Below, piece by piece: positions 25,500 to 32,773 of a stretch of DNA of 32,773 bases. The stretch covers positions 6,909 to 39,681 of the forward strand of contig JADDQF010000124.1 of NCBI GenBank assembly GCA_016781505.1, in the 5' to 3' direction. Below the pieces are notes generated by a model. That model did not search any database, was not told where the DNA came from, and worked only from the letters and a program-made list of their open reading frames with translations. The DNA is from a bacterium. Its GTDB lineage: Bacteria > Chloroflexota > Chloroflexia > Chloroflexales > Kallotenuaceae. Each line of letters opens with the position of its first letter. Position 1 is the stretch's first letter. The translations under genes and the position numbers were made by a program.

Positions 25500-25528
25500 T
25501 TGACACTCATATAGAACCATGGTACTTT
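25500..25528 (+). promoter_or_regulatory. Promoter upstream of the second DUF2079 gene
   Basis: A perfect -35 TTGACA (25500-25505), a 17-base spacer and TACTTT (25523-25528). The expected start near 25535 would give a leader of about 90 bases before GTG 25628. Confidence 0.5.
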
Positions 25529-25627
25529 TTGGCTCACTACCCGGTACTGTCTCCTTCAGGACGGACACACCGAACCAATAACGGAACCGCACCGCGCGAA
25601 CGCTCCTAGCGAGAATCAGGCGAACCA

Positions 25628-27163
25628 GTGGGCAAAACCGACGCACAGCTTGCCGCTGCGGCAACTGTTGCCAGTAACTCAGCCTGCCAACCCAGCACAA
25701 CGCTTCCAGTCAGCGAACGGCCCAGGATTGGGTCGCGTTGGCATCTTTCCGAAACGGCATGCAAACGTCTGCTGGTAATGGTTGTGGTCGGCTACGCGGT
25801 GTTGTTTTCGCTGGCATCGTCGGCCAAGTATTGGCTGTTTGGCCAGGGACACGACCTGGTGCTCCACGAGCAGGCGATTTGGAACACCCTCCACGGCCGG
25901 ATCTTTGAAGTAACCGGCTTTGTGCATCCTTCGCGCCTGTTCGGTTACGATCCCTACTTGATCGAGCTGCTGGTCGTGCCGATCTACGCATTGGTGCCGT
26001 CGGTGCATACGTTGTTTGTGCTGCAGTCGGTTGTGCTCGCGCTGGGTGCCCCGGCGGTATGGCGCATCGCTCGGGGCGTGGGGCTGGAACCGGTCGTAGC
26101 ACTCATCGCAGCTGTGCTGTATCTGCTGTATCCCACGGTGCAGTACACCAACCTGGATGCCTTTCGTGAGCGCTCCTTCGGGTTGTGCTTTTTCCTGTGG
26201 GCCATGTGGGCATTCCGGGAAGATCGGTGGCGCACGTTTCTGGTCTTTCTGGTGCTCCTGATCATCTGCCGTCTGGAAGCAGCGCTGTTTGCGAGCTGTT
26301 TCGGACTGTATGCGCTGCTCACCCGGCGGCCCTGGCGGTACGTGGTTGTGCCTTTGGTCCTGGGCCTGGGCTATTTCTTTATCGGCAACTTCGTGTTTGT
26401 GCCGCTGGTTAACCAGGGCCAGCCCGTCTCGTATGTGTATGAGTATTTCGCGCCGCTGGGCAACACCATGGGCGAGGTGGTGACCACGGCCATCACGCGG
26501 CCGCTCTACACCCTGACGGAAACCTGGAGCAGTGCGAAAGCAACGTATCTCGTGTTGCTGGTGCTGCCCCTCGGCGGCTTATCGCTGCTGGCGCCGCGCG
26601 AGCTCGTCTTTATGTTGCCGGTCCTTGGCCTGAACCTACTCGCCACCAAGCCGGAGCTGTCGAATGTCCGCTACTGGTATTCGGCGCTGCTGGTCGGGCC
26701 ATTGATTGTTGGCGCGATCGAGGGATGGCGCCGGCTCCAAGAATGGTGGCCACGCACTCGCCAGCAGCCGTGGCTCATCGCCGCTCCCGTTTTGGCCTGT
26801 ATGATCGTGGCGCATCTGATCACCCCCAATCCGGTGCTCTCGCTGGCGCGTCACCACGAGCCACCGGCCCGGCGTGCTGTGGCCCACGCTATTATCGCCC
26901 AAATCCCCCCAGACGCCCGGGTAGCGGCCAGTGGTCGGCTGGCGCCGCATCTTCTGCGCCGTTACCTGTACTACTATCCACTGGCAGACCAGGCGGTTCT
27001 GCCACAGCTCGACTACATCGTTGCGGATGTGGCGTCGTCCTCGTTCGACGATCCCCCGAGCCGGGCGCAGCTCGAAGCGTTACGGCGCAGCGATGAATGG
27101 GAACTGGTCCTTGACCAGCAAGGGTTTCAGCTGTTTAAGCGTCGGCCGTCCAGTACTCACTAA
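25628..27163 (+). CDS. DUF2079 membrane protein (copy 2)
   Basis: 511 residues from GTG 25628. It is a paralogue of the protein at 21036, with the same order of elements: GQGHD76LVLHEQAIWNTLHGRIF, LLVVPIYALVPSVHTLFVLQSVVLALGAPAVW, NLDAFRERSFGLCFFLW and the end domain IPPDARVAASGRLAPHLL. The N-terminal 45 residues are poorly conserved and Ala/Ser-rich, so a later start is possible, but no better ribosome-binding site is seen. Sequence differs widely from copy 1, so the duplication is old or the copies came separately. The secreted propeller gene begins 13 bases after its stop. Confidence 0.8.
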   Translation: MGKTDAQLAAAATVASNSACQPSTTLPVSERPRIGSRWHLSETACKRLLVMVVVGYAVLFSLASSAKYWLFGQGHDLVLHEQAIWNTLHGRIFEVTGFVHPSRLFGYDPYLIELLVVPIYALVPSVHTLFVLQSVVLALGAPAVWRIARGVGLEPVVALIAAVLYLLYPTVQYTNLDAFRERSFGLCFFLWAMWAFREDRWRTFLVFLVLLIICRLEAALFASCFGLYALLTRRPWRYVVVPLVLGLGYFFIGNFVFVPLVNQGQPVSYVYEYFAPLGNTMGEVVTTAITRPLYTLTETWSSAKATYLVLLVLPLGGLSLLAPRELVFMLPVLGLNLLATKPELSNVRYWYSALLVGPLIVGAIEGWRRLQEWWPRTRQQPWLIAAPVLACMIVAHLITPNPVLSLARHHEPPARRAVAHAIIAQIPPDARVAASGRLAPHLLRRYLYYYPLADQAVLPQLDYIVADVASSSFDDPPSRAQLEALRRSDEWELVLDQQGFQLFKRRPSSTH

Positions 27164-27176
27164 GAAGGGATTAACC

Positions 27177-28364
27177 ATGTCGTTCGCATTCCCGTGGTCG
27201 AACATGCGCGCCGCACGCGTAACGTATAGCCTGGTCGTGATGTTGTTCATGACGGCGATTGTGGGGCTGACGGTTGTTAACGCCGCAGTCATCGGGCCGA
27301 CTCTGAACGTTTCCAATGATGAGGGTGGTTCAACTCGGCCCCGCGTTGCGCAAGATCCAAACGGCAACGTCCACGTGGTGTGGGATAGCGCCGAAGGCTC
27401 GCGTGTTGTGCGCTACGCTAAAGGCACCTGGAACGGCGCGACGTATGTGTTCGGCCCCAGCGTGGAAATTGCCAATGTCGGCGGTTTCCAGTATTCCACG
27501 CCCAACATTGCTGTTGCGCCGAACAACACCGTCATGGTTGTGTGGAGTGATGGCACAATTCGGCTCCGCACCTGGAGCGCAGCGGCGGCCGTCCCTGGCG
27601 GCACAGCCGTCGGTCTGACTGGTGGTATTCAGCCCTCGGTCTATCCCGATGCCAACAGCAATTTCCATATTGCTTGGAGCGGTGATTTCCGGCTGCAGTA
27701 TTGCCAATGGAGCGGCACGGCGTGCTCCAATCGCGCCGCGTTCGATGATACCGAGAACGTCGGCAACCGCCCCGATATCGCCGTAGACAGCAACAACAAT
27801 GTGCATATCGTGTGGGATACCGGCCAGACAGTGAATTATCGAACACGTGCTGCTGGCGCTGCGAACTTCAGCGGAATTCAACCTATTGGTGGTGGCAACA
27901 GCGCGCAGATCGCCGCCGACGGCAAGGGCAATGTTCATATTGTTCGCAGCCAAAACTTCGACATTTATTACTGCTCCAAGACGATTGCTACCGGCTGCGG
28001 CAATCAACACATTATGGACGGGCTGAACGATGTCGAGCCGTCGATCGGCGCAACCCGAGGCGGCAACGTCGCTGTGGTCTTCCGTAGCTCCAGCGATGTC
28101 TTCTACGATGCGCTTGAAAATGGCGTGTGGCAGACCACTCGGCCAGCTGGCAACGGCTTTACCGTCGATGTGTCGGCTCGGCCGTACACTGGGCGTTTGT
28201 CGGCGGTGTGGGGGCAGGACTTCGATATTCAGCACCGCGCCATCAACGTTGCCTGTGCCGGTGGTCAAGCTTTGAAAAGCGAATCGGTTGTTGCCAGCGC
28301 TGCTACCGTCAAGCTGTATCTGCCATTCGTCTTCAACCAGCCAGCAACACCGACCGAGTGCTAG
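27177..28364 (+). CDS. Secreted seven-bladed beta-propeller protein, copy A
   Basis: 395 residues, with AAGGGA before ATG 27177. Residues about 13-36 are a signal peptide or anchor (YSLVVMLFMTAIVGLTVVNAA). Seven repeats of about 45 residues follow, recognisable by DPNGNVHVVW-like strands near 60, 115, 160, 204, 248, 295 and 340, so a seven-bladed BNR-like propeller is expected. Cysteines 176/183 (blade 3, LQYCQWSGTAC) and 266/274 (blade 5, IYYCSKTIATGC) form two local pairs conserved in the two paralogues downstream. The C-terminus ends KLYLPFVFNQPATPTEC, resembling the 'YLPLV' tail frequent in Chloroflexota secreted proteins. No catalytic sialidase arginine triad or Asp-box series is evident, so the role is likely binding or structure. 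Function unknown. Confidence 0.8.
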   Translation: MSFAFPWSNMRAARVTYSLVVMLFMTAIVGLTVVNAAVIGPTLNVSNDEGGSTRPRVAQDPNGNVHVVWDSAEGSRVVRYAKGTWNGATYVFGPSVEIANVGGFQYSTPNIAVAPNNTVMVVWSDGTIRLRTWSAAAAVPGGTAVGLTGGIQPSVYPDANSNFHIAWSGDFRLQYCQWSGTACSNRAAFDDTENVGNRPDIAVDSNNNVHIVWDTGQTVNYRTRAAGAANFSGIQPIGGGNSAQIAADGKGNVHIVRSQNFDIYYCSKTIATGCGNQHIMDGLNDVEPSIGATRGGNVAVVFRSSSDVFYDALENGVWQTTRPAGNGFTVDVSARPYTGRLSAVWGQDFDIQHRAINVACAGGQALKSESVVASAATVKLYLPFVFNQPATPTEC

Positions 28365-28393
28365 CTCCACGCTCACATCACACGGTTCGTCTG

Positions 28394-28424
28394 CTCAACA
28401 CGGCTCCACTGGAGCCGTGTTGGG
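28394..28424 (+). terminator. Perfect hairpin after propeller copy A
   Basis: CAACACGGCTCC-ACT-GGAGCCGTGTTG forms a 12-bp perfect stem (28396-28422), extendable by a U-G and a C-G pair. It is followed by GTTGTC rather than a U-run. An almost identical hairpin follows propeller copy B. Most likely a transcription end or mRNA 3' stabiliser. Confidence 0.6.
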
Positions 28425-28442
28425 TTGTCAAGCTACTGTTGC

Positions 28443-28470
28443 TTGAGACAAAGCTAAAATATGGTATCGT
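28443..28470 (+). promoter_or_regulatory. Promoter of the GT2 glycosyltransferase gene
   Basis: TTGAGA (28443-28448), a 16-base spacer and TATCGT (28465-28470) with an extended TGG before it. It lies just after the hairpin that ends the previous unit and gives a leader of about 40 bases before ATG 28517. Confidence 0.55.
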
Positions 28471-28516
28471 AGAGCGGCTCATCGGCACAAACGCTGGTTG
28501 AAAGTGTGAGAAGCGC

Positions 28517-29302
28517 ATGTTACTGTCGGTTATTATCCCGTGCTACAACGAGGAGCGGACGATTCGGACGATTGTTGACCAGGTCCATTTGGTCCAGCTC
28601 GACAAGGAAATTATTATCGTCGACGATTGCTCGCGGGATCGTACGTTTGCGATCGCGAACGAGATTGCCGCCGACGTGCCCAATGTGCATGTGCTGCGCC
28701 ACCCTCGTAATCGCGGCAAAGGCGATGCAATCCGCACCGGTCTAGCCGTCGCCAAAGGCGAGATCGTGATCATTCAGGATGCCGACCTGGAGTACGATCC
28801 CAACGATTATTATGCGTTGGTGCGGCCGATTGTGGAGCGCAAAGTTGATGTTGTCTTTGGCTCGCGGTTTATGGGCAGCCACACCGGCATGTATTTTTGG
28901 AATGCAATTGGCAATAAATTCTTGACGTTTCTGAGCAACTTTTTGTATAACGCCTGGATCTCAGATATGGAGACCTGCTACAAAGTGATGCGGACCGATA
29001 TTTTGCGCAGCTTGGGGCTTCGAAGCAACGATTTTCGGATCGAGCCCGAGGTCACGGCCAAGGTCTTGCGTCTAGGCTACCGCATCTACGAAGTTCCGAT
29101 CTCGTATGTTGGCCGCACCTACGAGGAAGGCAAAAAGATTCGGAAGCGCGATGGGTTCAAGGCAATCGTTACCTTGTTTGCGTATCGTGCTTGGAAAGGG
29201 CATAAGCCGGAGCTTCAACCGATTGCGTCGGATGCTGCCGCAGATGCGCTCCAAAGCATGCGCAAGTACGCCGTACGCAATCTTAACCCGCTCTCTTTGT
29301 AA
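28517..29302 (+). CDS. GT2-family glycosyltransferase, DPM1-like (polyprenyl-phosphate sugar synthase)
   Basis: 261 residues, GT-A fold. Motifs are LSVIIPCYNEERTI (3-16), EIIIVDDCSRDRT (31-43) with the nucleotide-binding Asp36/37, NRGKGDAIRTGLAVAKGE (65-82), the metal-binding D88-A-D90 in IIQDADLEYDP, and VVFGSRF (112-118). The late element GRTYEEGKKI (199-208) is typical of dolichyl/polyprenyl-phosphate mannose or glucose synthases. No membrane spans follow, so it is the short soluble type. Such enzymes make the lipid-linked sugar that GT-C membrane transferases use, which fits the GT-C-like and DUF2079 proteins in the same locus. It sits between two propeller genes with its own promoter. 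Confidence 0.88.
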   Translation: MLLSVIIPCYNEERTIRTIVDQVHLVQLDKEIIIVDDCSRDRTFAIANEIAADVPNVHVLRHPRNRGKGDAIRTGLAVAKGEIVIIQDADLEYDPNDYYALVRPIVERKVDVVFGSRFMGSHTGMYFWNAIGNKFLTFLSNFLYNAWISDMETCYKVMRTDILRSLGLRSNDFRIEPEVTAKVLRLGYRIYEVPISYVGRTYEEGKKIRKRDGFKAIVTLFAYRAWKGHKPELQPIASDAAADALQSMRKYAVRNLNPLSL

Positions 29303-29348
29303 GCTGTCCGCGACCCCCTCGGCGGCGCTGTTAGGTTGCCGCTGCTGT

Positions 29349-29378
29349 TTGGTGCCGCATCGAGCTCATTGTTATACA
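29349..29378 (+). promoter_or_regulatory. Candidate promoter of propeller copy B
   Basis: TTGGTG (29349-29354), an 18-base spacer and TATACA (29373-29378), which would give a leader of about 70 bases before ATG 29455. Match to consensus is moderate. Confidence 0.4.
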
Positions 29379-29454
29379 GCGCCCTGTCTGGCTGCCTTGG
29401 TCCGCAACGCGCCCATCTGCGCTCGACACGTGCGCTAGAAAGAAATGTTCCCGC

Positions 29455-31164
29455 ATGAGGCTTCAACAAACTCGAGTCACGCGTGTGGTGGTTGCGCTGG
29501 TCATGCTGTCGCTCGTGCTGTCTTTCGTTGGCTCAACCGCCCGCGCGGCGACCTTTAGCAACGTTGGAAACGTATCCAGGGATCCCGGCCTTTCGATCCA
29601 GCCGCGCACAGCGCAAGATCCCGACGGCAACGTGCACGTGGTCTGGGATGAAGAAGGTGCGCGGCAGGTGCTGTATGCCAAGGGCGTGTGGAACGGCACC
29701 GAGTATGTCTTTGGCACGCCCTACCAGATCGCCAGTGTCGGCTCCTTCGGGTACGCCACGCCGAATGTGATCGTCGCGCCCAACGGCACGCTCATGGTCT
29801 CGTGGACCCAGCGCGCAGGCGATACCGAGGTGGGCTATGTGCAAGCCTGGAACTCCCGCGCCGCCCAGCCTGGGGGCTCACCCATTCCCCTGGGTATCGG
29901 TATTCAATCCTCGCTTGCGGTTGACAGTGCCAGCCGCTTCCACCTTGCCTGGAATGGACAATTTCAAATCCAGTATTGTCAATGGGATGGCGGCGGTGGT
30001 TGTACCAAGCGTGATGCGTTTGGCGGCGGCGGCTCGACCAACAATCTGCCCGATCTGGCCGTTGACAGCAGTGATAACGTCCACGTCGTCTGGTACGGAG
30101 CCGGTAACGTTGTGCTGTACCGGGCCCGGCCTGCCAACGGCGAGTGGGGCAATGTCGAGCAGATCGACGGCGGAAACCTCGCCCAAATCGCAGCGGACCG
30201 CGAGGGCAATGTACACCTCGCCTGGAGCCGGGATTTCAACATCCAGTATTGCCGCAAAACGTTGACGACTGGCTGCACGGATGTCCGTACGTTCGACTTT
30301 GGCAGCGATGTTCGGCCAACCATTGCCGCCGACCCGAGCAACAACGTGCTGCTGGTGTTTCAAGATCTGCAGGCTCGGCAGTTGGTTTATGCGGCTCGTG
30401 AGAACGGCCAATGGTCGGCGCCCCAGAACTTTGCAAATGGCCCAACCTACCCGGATGTGACGGCACGGCCCTATACCAATCGCTTTTCGGTGGTGTGGAG
30501 CCGAGACTACGATATTCAGCTGCTAACGGTCTCGCCCGGTGCACCAGTCGCACCGCCGCCTCCGGCAGCGCCCGCACCTCCAGCCCCGCCAGCGCCCCAG
30601 GTGCCGTCACGTGTGTTTCCCGAAACGGGCCAAACCGTAAGTGGCCGGCTGCTCGACTATTGGGACCGCAATGGCGCGTTGCCCGTGTTTGGCTTCCCGC
30701 TCAATGCCGAGGGAGAGCGCCGTACACTGGATGGTACCTACCGTATGCAGCTCTTCGAGCGCAACCGGCTGGAGTTGCATCCCGAGAACGCTGCGCCGTA
30801 TGATGTGCTCTTGGGACGGTTAGGCGGCGATGTTTTGTATCAGCAGGGCCGTCCTTGGGAAACGTTGCCGCGTGAACAACCGCGCGCTGGCTGCAAGTAC
30901 TTCCCGGAAACGCAACATAATCTGTGTGAGCCATTCCTGGGCTATTGGCGCTCGCACGGCCTTGAGCTTGGCGATCCCGGCATTAGCGAGCGTGAAAGCT
31001 TGGCGCTCTTTGGGCTGCCCTTGACGAGCACCAACTTCGAGACGAATGGCGATGGGTGGCGCGGCGAGACCCAATGGTTTGAGCGGGCACGCTTCGAGTT
31101 GCACACCGAAAACCAACCGCCCTACCGGATCTTGCTTGGCCGGCTAGGAGCGGAAGTTCGCTAG
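29455..31164 (+). CDS. Secreted seven-bladed beta-propeller with Pro-rich linker and two FPETG/FGxP modules, copy B
   Basis: 569 residues. Signal peptide 1-32 (VVVALVMLSLVLSFVGSTARAA). Residues 45-358 are a seven-bladed propeller closely related to copy A, with cysteine pairs 175/183 (IQYCQWDGGGGC) and 266/274 (IQYCRKTLTTGC) at matching places. A Pro/Ala linker (362-384) leads to two C-terminal modules. The first starts VFPETGQTVSG (387-397) and runs through GALPVFGFPLN to LFERNRLELHPENAAPY and VLLGRLGGDV. The second starts YFPETQHNLCEPFLGYW (482-498) and runs through LALFGLPLT to WFERARFELHTENQPPYRILLGRLGAEV. The same module occurs twice in the M14 peptidase at 10244. The pattern resembles LGFP-type wall-binding repeats, so the modules may attach the propeller to the cell surface; this is inference. 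Weak ribosome-binding site (AGAAAG). Confidence 0.82.
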   Translation: MRLQQTRVTRVVVALVMLSLVLSFVGSTARAATFSNVGNVSRDPGLSIQPRTAQDPDGNVHVVWDEEGARQVLYAKGVWNGTEYVFGTPYQIASVGSFGYATPNVIVAPNGTLMVSWTQRAGDTEVGYVQAWNSRAAQPGGSPIPLGIGIQSSLAVDSASRFHLAWNGQFQIQYCQWDGGGGCTKRDAFGGGGSTNNLPDLAVDSSDNVHVVWYGAGNVVLYRARPANGEWGNVEQIDGGNLAQIAADREGNVHLAWSRDFNIQYCRKTLTTGCTDVRTFDFGSDVRPTIAADPSNNVLLVFQDLQARQLVYAARENGQWSAPQNFANGPTYPDVTARPYTNRFSVVWSRDYDIQLLTVSPGAPVAPPPPAAPAPPAPPAPQVPSRVFPETGQTVSGRLLDYWDRNGALPVFGFPLNAEGERRTLDGTYRMQLFERNRLELHPENAAPYDVLLGRLGGDVLYQQGRPWETLPREQPRAGCKYFPETQHNLCEPFLGYWRSHGLELGDPGISERESLALFGLPLTSTNFETNGDGWRGETQWFERARFELHTENQPPYRILLGRLGAEVR

Positions 31165-31191
31165 CAACCGCTCACCCCCAAGCAACCTATG

Positions 31192-31226
31192 CACAAACAC
31201 GGCTCCCACTGGGAGCCGTGTTTGTG
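31192..31226 (+). terminator. Perfect 16-bp hairpin after propeller copy B
   Basis: The left arm CACAAACACGGCTCCC and right arm GGGAGCCGTGTTTGTG pair without mismatch around the loop ACT. It is nearly the same sequence as the hairpin at 28394, including core and loop. No long U-run follows (TGTCC). It lies 27 bases after the stop codon. Confidence 0.65.
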
Positions 31227-31564
31227 TGTCCCGGCGTATCTGGTCCAAGCGGGGGAGTGCAAACCGAACGATCTGGCTATTTCTTCGACCCAGCACCCCT
31301 CGTACCATTAAGACCATTGCGAGACAGCGAACCGTAGCGGGCGGTCTGCCTCAGGCACCACATGAAACAGCCTGATGCAGGCTGTGAGCAGCGTAAACGA
31401 CATCCCCCTGCTTTCCCGCAGCACGGTCGCTTCGACGCTACCTTCTGGCTTGGCAGTCCGGTCCGTCCACGCGCTCAGCTCGCTGATCGGTCACCGAAAC
31501 CCGCGCCCCAAGCCGAGCCCAGGTGCCTGGTGCTGCGTTTTGAAAAAGGGAAACAGTTTTGAGT
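31227..31564 (+). other. Non-coding region upstream of propeller copy C
   Basis: About 340 bases without a supported gene. It holds a small perfect hairpin (ACAGCCT-GATGC-AGGCTGT, 31367-31385) and a nearby palindrome TGCCTCAGGCA. Short open frames are present but lack ribosome-binding sites and plausible protein. I do not see a convincing -35/-10 pair. Confidence 0.5.
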
Positions 31565-32773
31565 ATGAGATTCCACTATCGGCCGGCGTTGCGTGCTCCA
31601 CTCACGTGTCTGTTGCTGCTGGGCTTGATCGGTGTGGGCGCTATCACCCGCGCCGCGAGCTTGAGCCCGAACCAGAATATCTCCAACGATCCTGCGAATT
31701 CGCTCCAGCCACGCATCGCGCAAGACCCCGACGGCAACGTGCACGCGGTGTGGGTTGAGGATGATGGCGGCCGTAAAGTGCGCTACAGCAAAGGTGTCTG
31801 GAATGGCACGGCCTATACATTTGGCGCGAGCAATGTCGGCAGCTTCCAGTACTCGTTGCCCAACGTTGCGGTCGCGCCCAATGGCACGATCATGGTGGCG
31901 TGGAGTAACGGCGCGTTGCAGGTTAGAACCTGGAGCTCAGGCAGCAGTCAACCGGGTGGCGGCGTGAGCCAGATCAGCAGCGGTATTCAGCCCTCCATCG
32001 CGGTCGATAGCGCCAGTCGCTTTCACCTGGCGTGGAGCGGCGACTCCCTGATCCAGTACTGTCAGTGGGAAGGCACCAGCTGTACCAAACGCGACACCAT
32101 CTCGGGCGAGGCAGCGAATCGACCGGATATTGCGGTTGATAGCAACAATGGCGTGCATGTGGTTTGGGATGGCGGTGGTATTAAGTACCGTGCTCGTGCT
32201 GACGGCGCCAATTGGGGCGCAGTGCAAACGCTCAGCAATGGTATCAAGGCGCAAATTGCCGCGGATGGCCAGGGCACGGTCCATATCGTCTACAGCAACG
32301 ACTACAATATCCAATATTGCCGCAAAACCTTGGCTGGTGGATGCTCCGAGGCGCATACCATCGACGCCGGCAACGATCTTGATCCATCGGTTGGTGTAAC
32401 GCCGGCCGGCAGCGTCGTCGTCGGCTTTCGCGATGCAACGGCGGGTCTGCTCCGTTATGTCAGCAGGGAAAAAGGAACGTGGGGCGGCTCGCAGCAGATC
32501 GGGGGCGGCATTACCATCGACGTTGCCGCGCGGCTGTATGTTGAACGAGCTTCGCTGGTTTGGAGCCAGAATTACGAGATTCAACATGCGGTGGTCACGC
32601 TCGTGGCACCACCTCGGTTTACGGGTACTCTCACAATCAATGGTGGGGCAGCTACAACCAACCGCGCGCAGGTCACCGTTAACATCACCAATACGTCGAG
32701 CGAGGGCGTGCCGACCAGCTATAGTCTTGCCGATGGTCGCGATCCCGGCACGCCCAACGTGCCATTCAGCAAT
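31565..32773 (+). CDS. Secreted seven-bladed beta-propeller, copy C (3' end cut by window)
   Basis: 403 codons visible from ATG 31565, open to the window edge. An AAGGGAAA stretch lies upstream. Signal peptide 1-31 (LTCLLLLGLIGVGAITRAA). The propeller spans about 46-346 with the same seven-repeat order as copies A and B (DPDGNVHAVW, KGVWNGTAYTFG, IQPSIAVDSASRFHLAW, DIAVDSNNGVHVVWD, QIAADGQGTVHIVY) and cysteine pairs 166/173 (IQYCQWEGTSC) and 252/260 (IQYCRKTLAGGC). After VTLVAPPRFTG a different domain begins, TLTINGGAATTNRAQVTVNITN, which looks like the first strands of an Ig-like repeat found in bacterial surface proteins. Sequence is closer to copy B than to copy A in the cysteine loops. 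The remaining domains lie outside the window. Confidence 0.8.
   Translation, partial: MRFHYRPALRAPLTCLLLLGLIGVGAITRAASLSPNQNISNDPANSLQPRIAQDPDGNVHAVWVEDDGGRKVRYSKGVWNGTAYTFGASNVGSFQYSLPNVAVAPNGTIMVAWSNGALQVRTWSSGSSQPGGGVSQISSGIQPSIAVDSASRFHLAWSGDSLIQYCQWEGTSCTKRDTISGEAANRPDIAVDSNNGVHVVWDGGGIKYRARADGANWGAVQTLSNGIKAQIAADGQGTVHIVYSNDYNIQYCRKTLAGGCSEAHTIDAGNDLDPSVGVTPAGSVVVGFRDATAGLLRYVSREKGTWGGSQQIGGGITIDVAARLYVERASLVWSQNYEIQHAVVTLVAPPRFTGTLTINGGAATTNRAQVTVNITNTSSEGVPTSYSLADGRDPGTPNVPFSN

Noticed and set aside
28396-31226. The two similar hairpins as terminal inverted repeats or MITE ends of a mobile element.
   Set aside because: They are same-orientation palindromes right after stop codons, with no transposase or target-site duplication. 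A 3'-end RNA element explains them better.
31375-31758. Plus-strand 127-codon frame overlapping the start of propeller copy C.
   Set aside because: It lies in a different frame from the clear signal peptide and propeller repeats of copy C and shows no motif or ribosome-binding site.

Overview
The window is GC-rich, densely coded bacterial DNA with no phage, plasmid, transposase, rRNA, tRNA or CRISPR signal. Several traits point to the Chloroflexota (class Chloroflexia). These are secreted proteins with modules of the type FPETxH...FW..NGGLPIFGxP, one secreted protein ending in a 'YLPFV' tail, paired DUF2079 membrane proteins, and large GT-C-like membrane proteins carrying a DxRxLGV beta-domain motif. 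The assignment is inference from protein style; no marker gene was compared.

Left part (1-13.2 kb) is mixed housekeeping. A truncated Gly/Ser/Thr-repeat membrane protein is on the minus strand at the left edge. A minus-strand operon (4331 to 1206) encodes a membrane-anchored PQQ-type sugar dehydrogenase-like propeller, a lipoprotein cytochrome c whose stop/start overlap suggests coupling, and an MFS transporter. Two small convergent genes follow (a coiled-coil protein and a winged-helix-like protein), then an RlmI-type 23S rRNA methyltransferase, a YflT-like general stress protein, an AddB-like nuclease overlapping an M14 carboxypeptidase-like gene, protein-L-isoaspartate methyltransferase and an M50-type membrane metalloprotease closed by a clear Rho-independent terminator (13179-13204).

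Right part (13.3-32.8 kb) is all on the plus strand and looks like a cell-surface glycan locus. It has two large GT-C-like membrane proteins, three different SAM methyltransferases, a polysaccharide flippase, two DUF2079 membrane proteins, a GT4 and a GT2 (DPM1-like) glycosyltransferase. Stops and starts overlap at 18516, 19393 and 24227, which indicates co-transcribed blocks. A plausible reading is that the GT2 makes lipid-linked sugars, the GT4 and GT-C enzymes build or transfer the glycan, the methyltransferases decorate it and the flippase exports it.

Interleaved with the last glycan genes are three paralogous secreted proteins (27177, 29455, 31565; the last runs off the edge). Each has a signal peptide and a seven-bladed beta-propeller with two conserved cysteine pairs, but each has a different C-terminus. 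The first two are followed by near-identical perfect hairpins. They may be surface proteins assembled or decorated by the adjacent glycan machinery; this is the most unusual unit in the window.

Several promoters put a -10 box six to nine bases before the start codon (5173, 13284, 16480), which implies leaderless transcripts.
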